Position numbers and translations under genes: made by a program. 64,000 bases of DNA, taken from JACCYQ01 sp036675565 (lineage in GTDB: Bacteria; Bacteroidota; Bacteroidia; Chitinophagales; Chitinophagaceae). Positions 62,934 through 64,000 of the stretch are shown piece by piece; the stretch's first letter is position 1; each line of letters starts with the position of its first letter. The notes beneath the pieces are model-generated. The model saw nothing but the letters and a program-made list of their open reading frames with translations. It was not told the DNA's origin and did not search any database. The stretch spans positions 1 through 64,000 of the forward strand of contig JAKFER010000216.1 in NCBI GenBank assembly GCA_036675565.1. Reading direction: 5' to 3'.

Positions 62934-63797
62934 ATGAAACCGCAGCATGTTGAATTTTTAGACAAGGACCATTTTGAAAAAAAATATCACCGGGTTGGTC
63001 CATCACATTCACTTTTGCACTTTATAGATTTTTTCTGGGAAACCCGGTTTGATGATCTTTGGGAAAAACACCCACAAGGATTTTCAGATGTATTATTTCC
63101 AAATATCGGTTATACATACCTGATAAATCTTGGAACTCCGTTTGTAATGCAATTGGAGGAAGAAAAACATGAAGTCAGGCAGCATGGATTTCTACCCCGC
63201 CATAAGAATATTGAATGTCATCACATAAAAGACAACCACATTTTTGGAATCAAGTTTAAAATTTCACCTGTTTTATTTGAAAAGAAGATCAACTTTTCAG
63301 AATACAAAGAATATATTTTCCCGTTAAGTTATTTGGTTGATGAAACGCTTATCAAAAATTTAATTAAAGCGCCGGATTTTAACACCAGGGTACAACTGGC
63401 AACAGCCTATTACCATTCCATTGTGAAAAATAAATCGAATGCTCTGAAATCAATAATGATTGTAAGAGAGATTTTAGATCAGTGTTATCAAAATAACCAG
63501 TTTAATATTTCATTTGAAACACTTGCAGAGAGTTACCAGGTTTCGCCCCGCACATTGCAACGTTATTTTGAAACCTGTATTGGCATCAGCGGAAAAACTG
63601 CCTTACAAATTATGCGTATCAGGAAAGCTGTTACACATCTTTCAAATGATCCTGGCAATTTTCATTATTCAAATTATGGTTATTATGACTACAGTCATTT
63701 TTTTAAACACCTGAAACAATTTTTGCAAAAAAGCAAGTTGCACATGTTACAACCGCATTTAAAATTGTTGCAAGGATTGCATAAACCCGCTATTTAA
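62934..63797 (+). CDS. AraC-family transcriptional regulator
   Basis: A 287-aa regulator with an N-terminal ligand-sensing half (DUF6597-like, SLLHFIDFFWETRF, then DNHIFGIKFKISPVLF) and a C-terminal double helix-turn-helix (NISFETLAESYQVSPRTLQRYFETCIGISGKTALQIMRIRKAV region and YYDYSHFFKHLKQFL). The effector is unknown. It converges with a truncated minus-strand gene that overlaps its stop by 4 bp. Confidence 0.9.
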   Translation: MKPQHVEFLDKDHFEKKYHRVGPSHSLLHFIDFFWETRFDDLWEKHPQGFSDVLFPNIGYTYLINLGTPFVMQLEEEKHEVRQHGFLPRHKNIECHHIKDNHIFGIKFKISPVLFEKKINFSEYKEYIFPLSYLVDETLIKNLIKAPDFNTRVQLATAYYHSIVKNKSNALKSIMIVREILDQCYQNNQFNISFETLAESYQVSPRTLQRYFETCIGISGKTALQIMRIRKAVTHLSNDPGNFHYSNYGYYDYSHFFKHLKQFLQKSKLHMLQPHLKLLQGLHKPAI

Positions 63798-64000
63798 TGA
63801 ACAGGTGCAGACTGGTTTTCTTTTTGAAAATATTTGAATCCAGCATTTATTTCCGTGTATGAAAAATCATCACCCAATACTTGCCTGGCTGATGATAAAC
63901 TATGTGATGAATCTTTTTTAAGTAATGAAATGATCAATTGTAATTTATCTTCTGCTACAAAATCATAAACATCTACTTCTCCAGATGCTATAAAAGAAAA
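63794..64000 (-). CDS. 3' end of a gene cut by the window edge
   Basis: An open frame of 68 codons without start ends at a TAA (63796-63794) and runs off the right edge. The readable peptide includes ASGEVDVYDFVAEDK, SSARQVLGDDFSY and FQKENQSAPVH. I do not recognise a family. It overlaps the AraC-family stop by 4 bp, as is common for convergent genes. Confidence 0.6.
   Translation of the reverse strand, partial: FSFIASGEVDVYDFVAEDKLQLIISLLKKDSSHSLSSARQVLGDDFSYTEINAGFKYFQKENQSAPVH

Overview
The window looks like a chromosomal segment of a Bacteroidota bacterium, most likely from the Chitinophagaceae or a close relative. The evidence is an AT-rich sequence, a SusC/SusD outer-membrane pair, OMP_b-brl_3 type receptors, a DUF5606 protein, many small lipoproteins, weak Shine-Dalgarno sequences, and promoter elements of the TTTG / TAnnTTTG type. 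I see no rRNA, tRNA, CRISPR array, insertion sequence or prophage. Family and genus cannot be fixed from the sequence alone.

Positions 1-12400 hold the most distinctive system. A seven-gene minus-strand run (11445 down to 564) encodes glpD, glpT, susC-like, susD-like, a calcineurin-type phosphoesterase, an SGNH esterase and a glycerophosphodiester phosphodiesterase (GDPD). A DeoR-family GlpR-like regulator is divergent from it. Together these read as an import-and-degradation locus for glycerophosphodiesters (deacylated phospholipids or glycerol-phosphate polymers), using a Sus-type outer-membrane porter instead of simple diffusion. The 184-bp divergent region carries repeated CGAAACTA motifs, a good candidate operator. 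Downstream of the last gene lies a tandem array of TTCCGNNGGAA palindromes (1-553).

Positions 12600-25500 hold housekeeping genes: a MATE exporter, an AI-2E family permease, a YkuD_2 protein, rpoN overlapping a degenerate PAP2-like membrane protein, a DegT-type aminotransferase, a GHL10-like glycosidase, a MarR regulator, a radical SAM/SPASM protein, recA and lipoproteins. Positions 25600-37800 hold an alpha/beta hydrolase, an EEP-family phosphatase, a GntP permease facing a glycerate 2-kinase, a GH25 lysozyme, a prohibitin-like protein, a metal cluster (merC divergent from sco1-fur, with a palindrome over the merC promoter), an M3 peptidase and a DUF5606 protein.

Positions 37950-42750 form an envelope-stress-like block: a large outer-membrane receptor, an ECF sigma factor, a small membrane protein and two Spy/CpxP-like proteins, ended by a clear terminator. 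Positions 42900-45400 hold a compact five-gene run of small cytosolic proteins (VOC, DUF6265, SRPBCC, DinB, DUF4287/DUF5655). Positions 45400-49800 carry a truncated haemoglobin with an inverted repeat upstream, DUF1579, VOC, an amidohydrolase, a PfkB kinase and a DsbA-like protein.

Positions 49900-61100 carry a GNAT-nitrilase fusion, a GNAT, a SMUG2-like glycosylase, a YdeI/OmdA protein, DNA polymerase I, uvrB and an AsmA-like protein, so DNA repair is well represented. The end (61145-64000) has a lysophospholipid acyltransferase, a small lipoprotein, a neutral zinc metallopeptidase, an AraC regulator and a gene truncated by the window edge.
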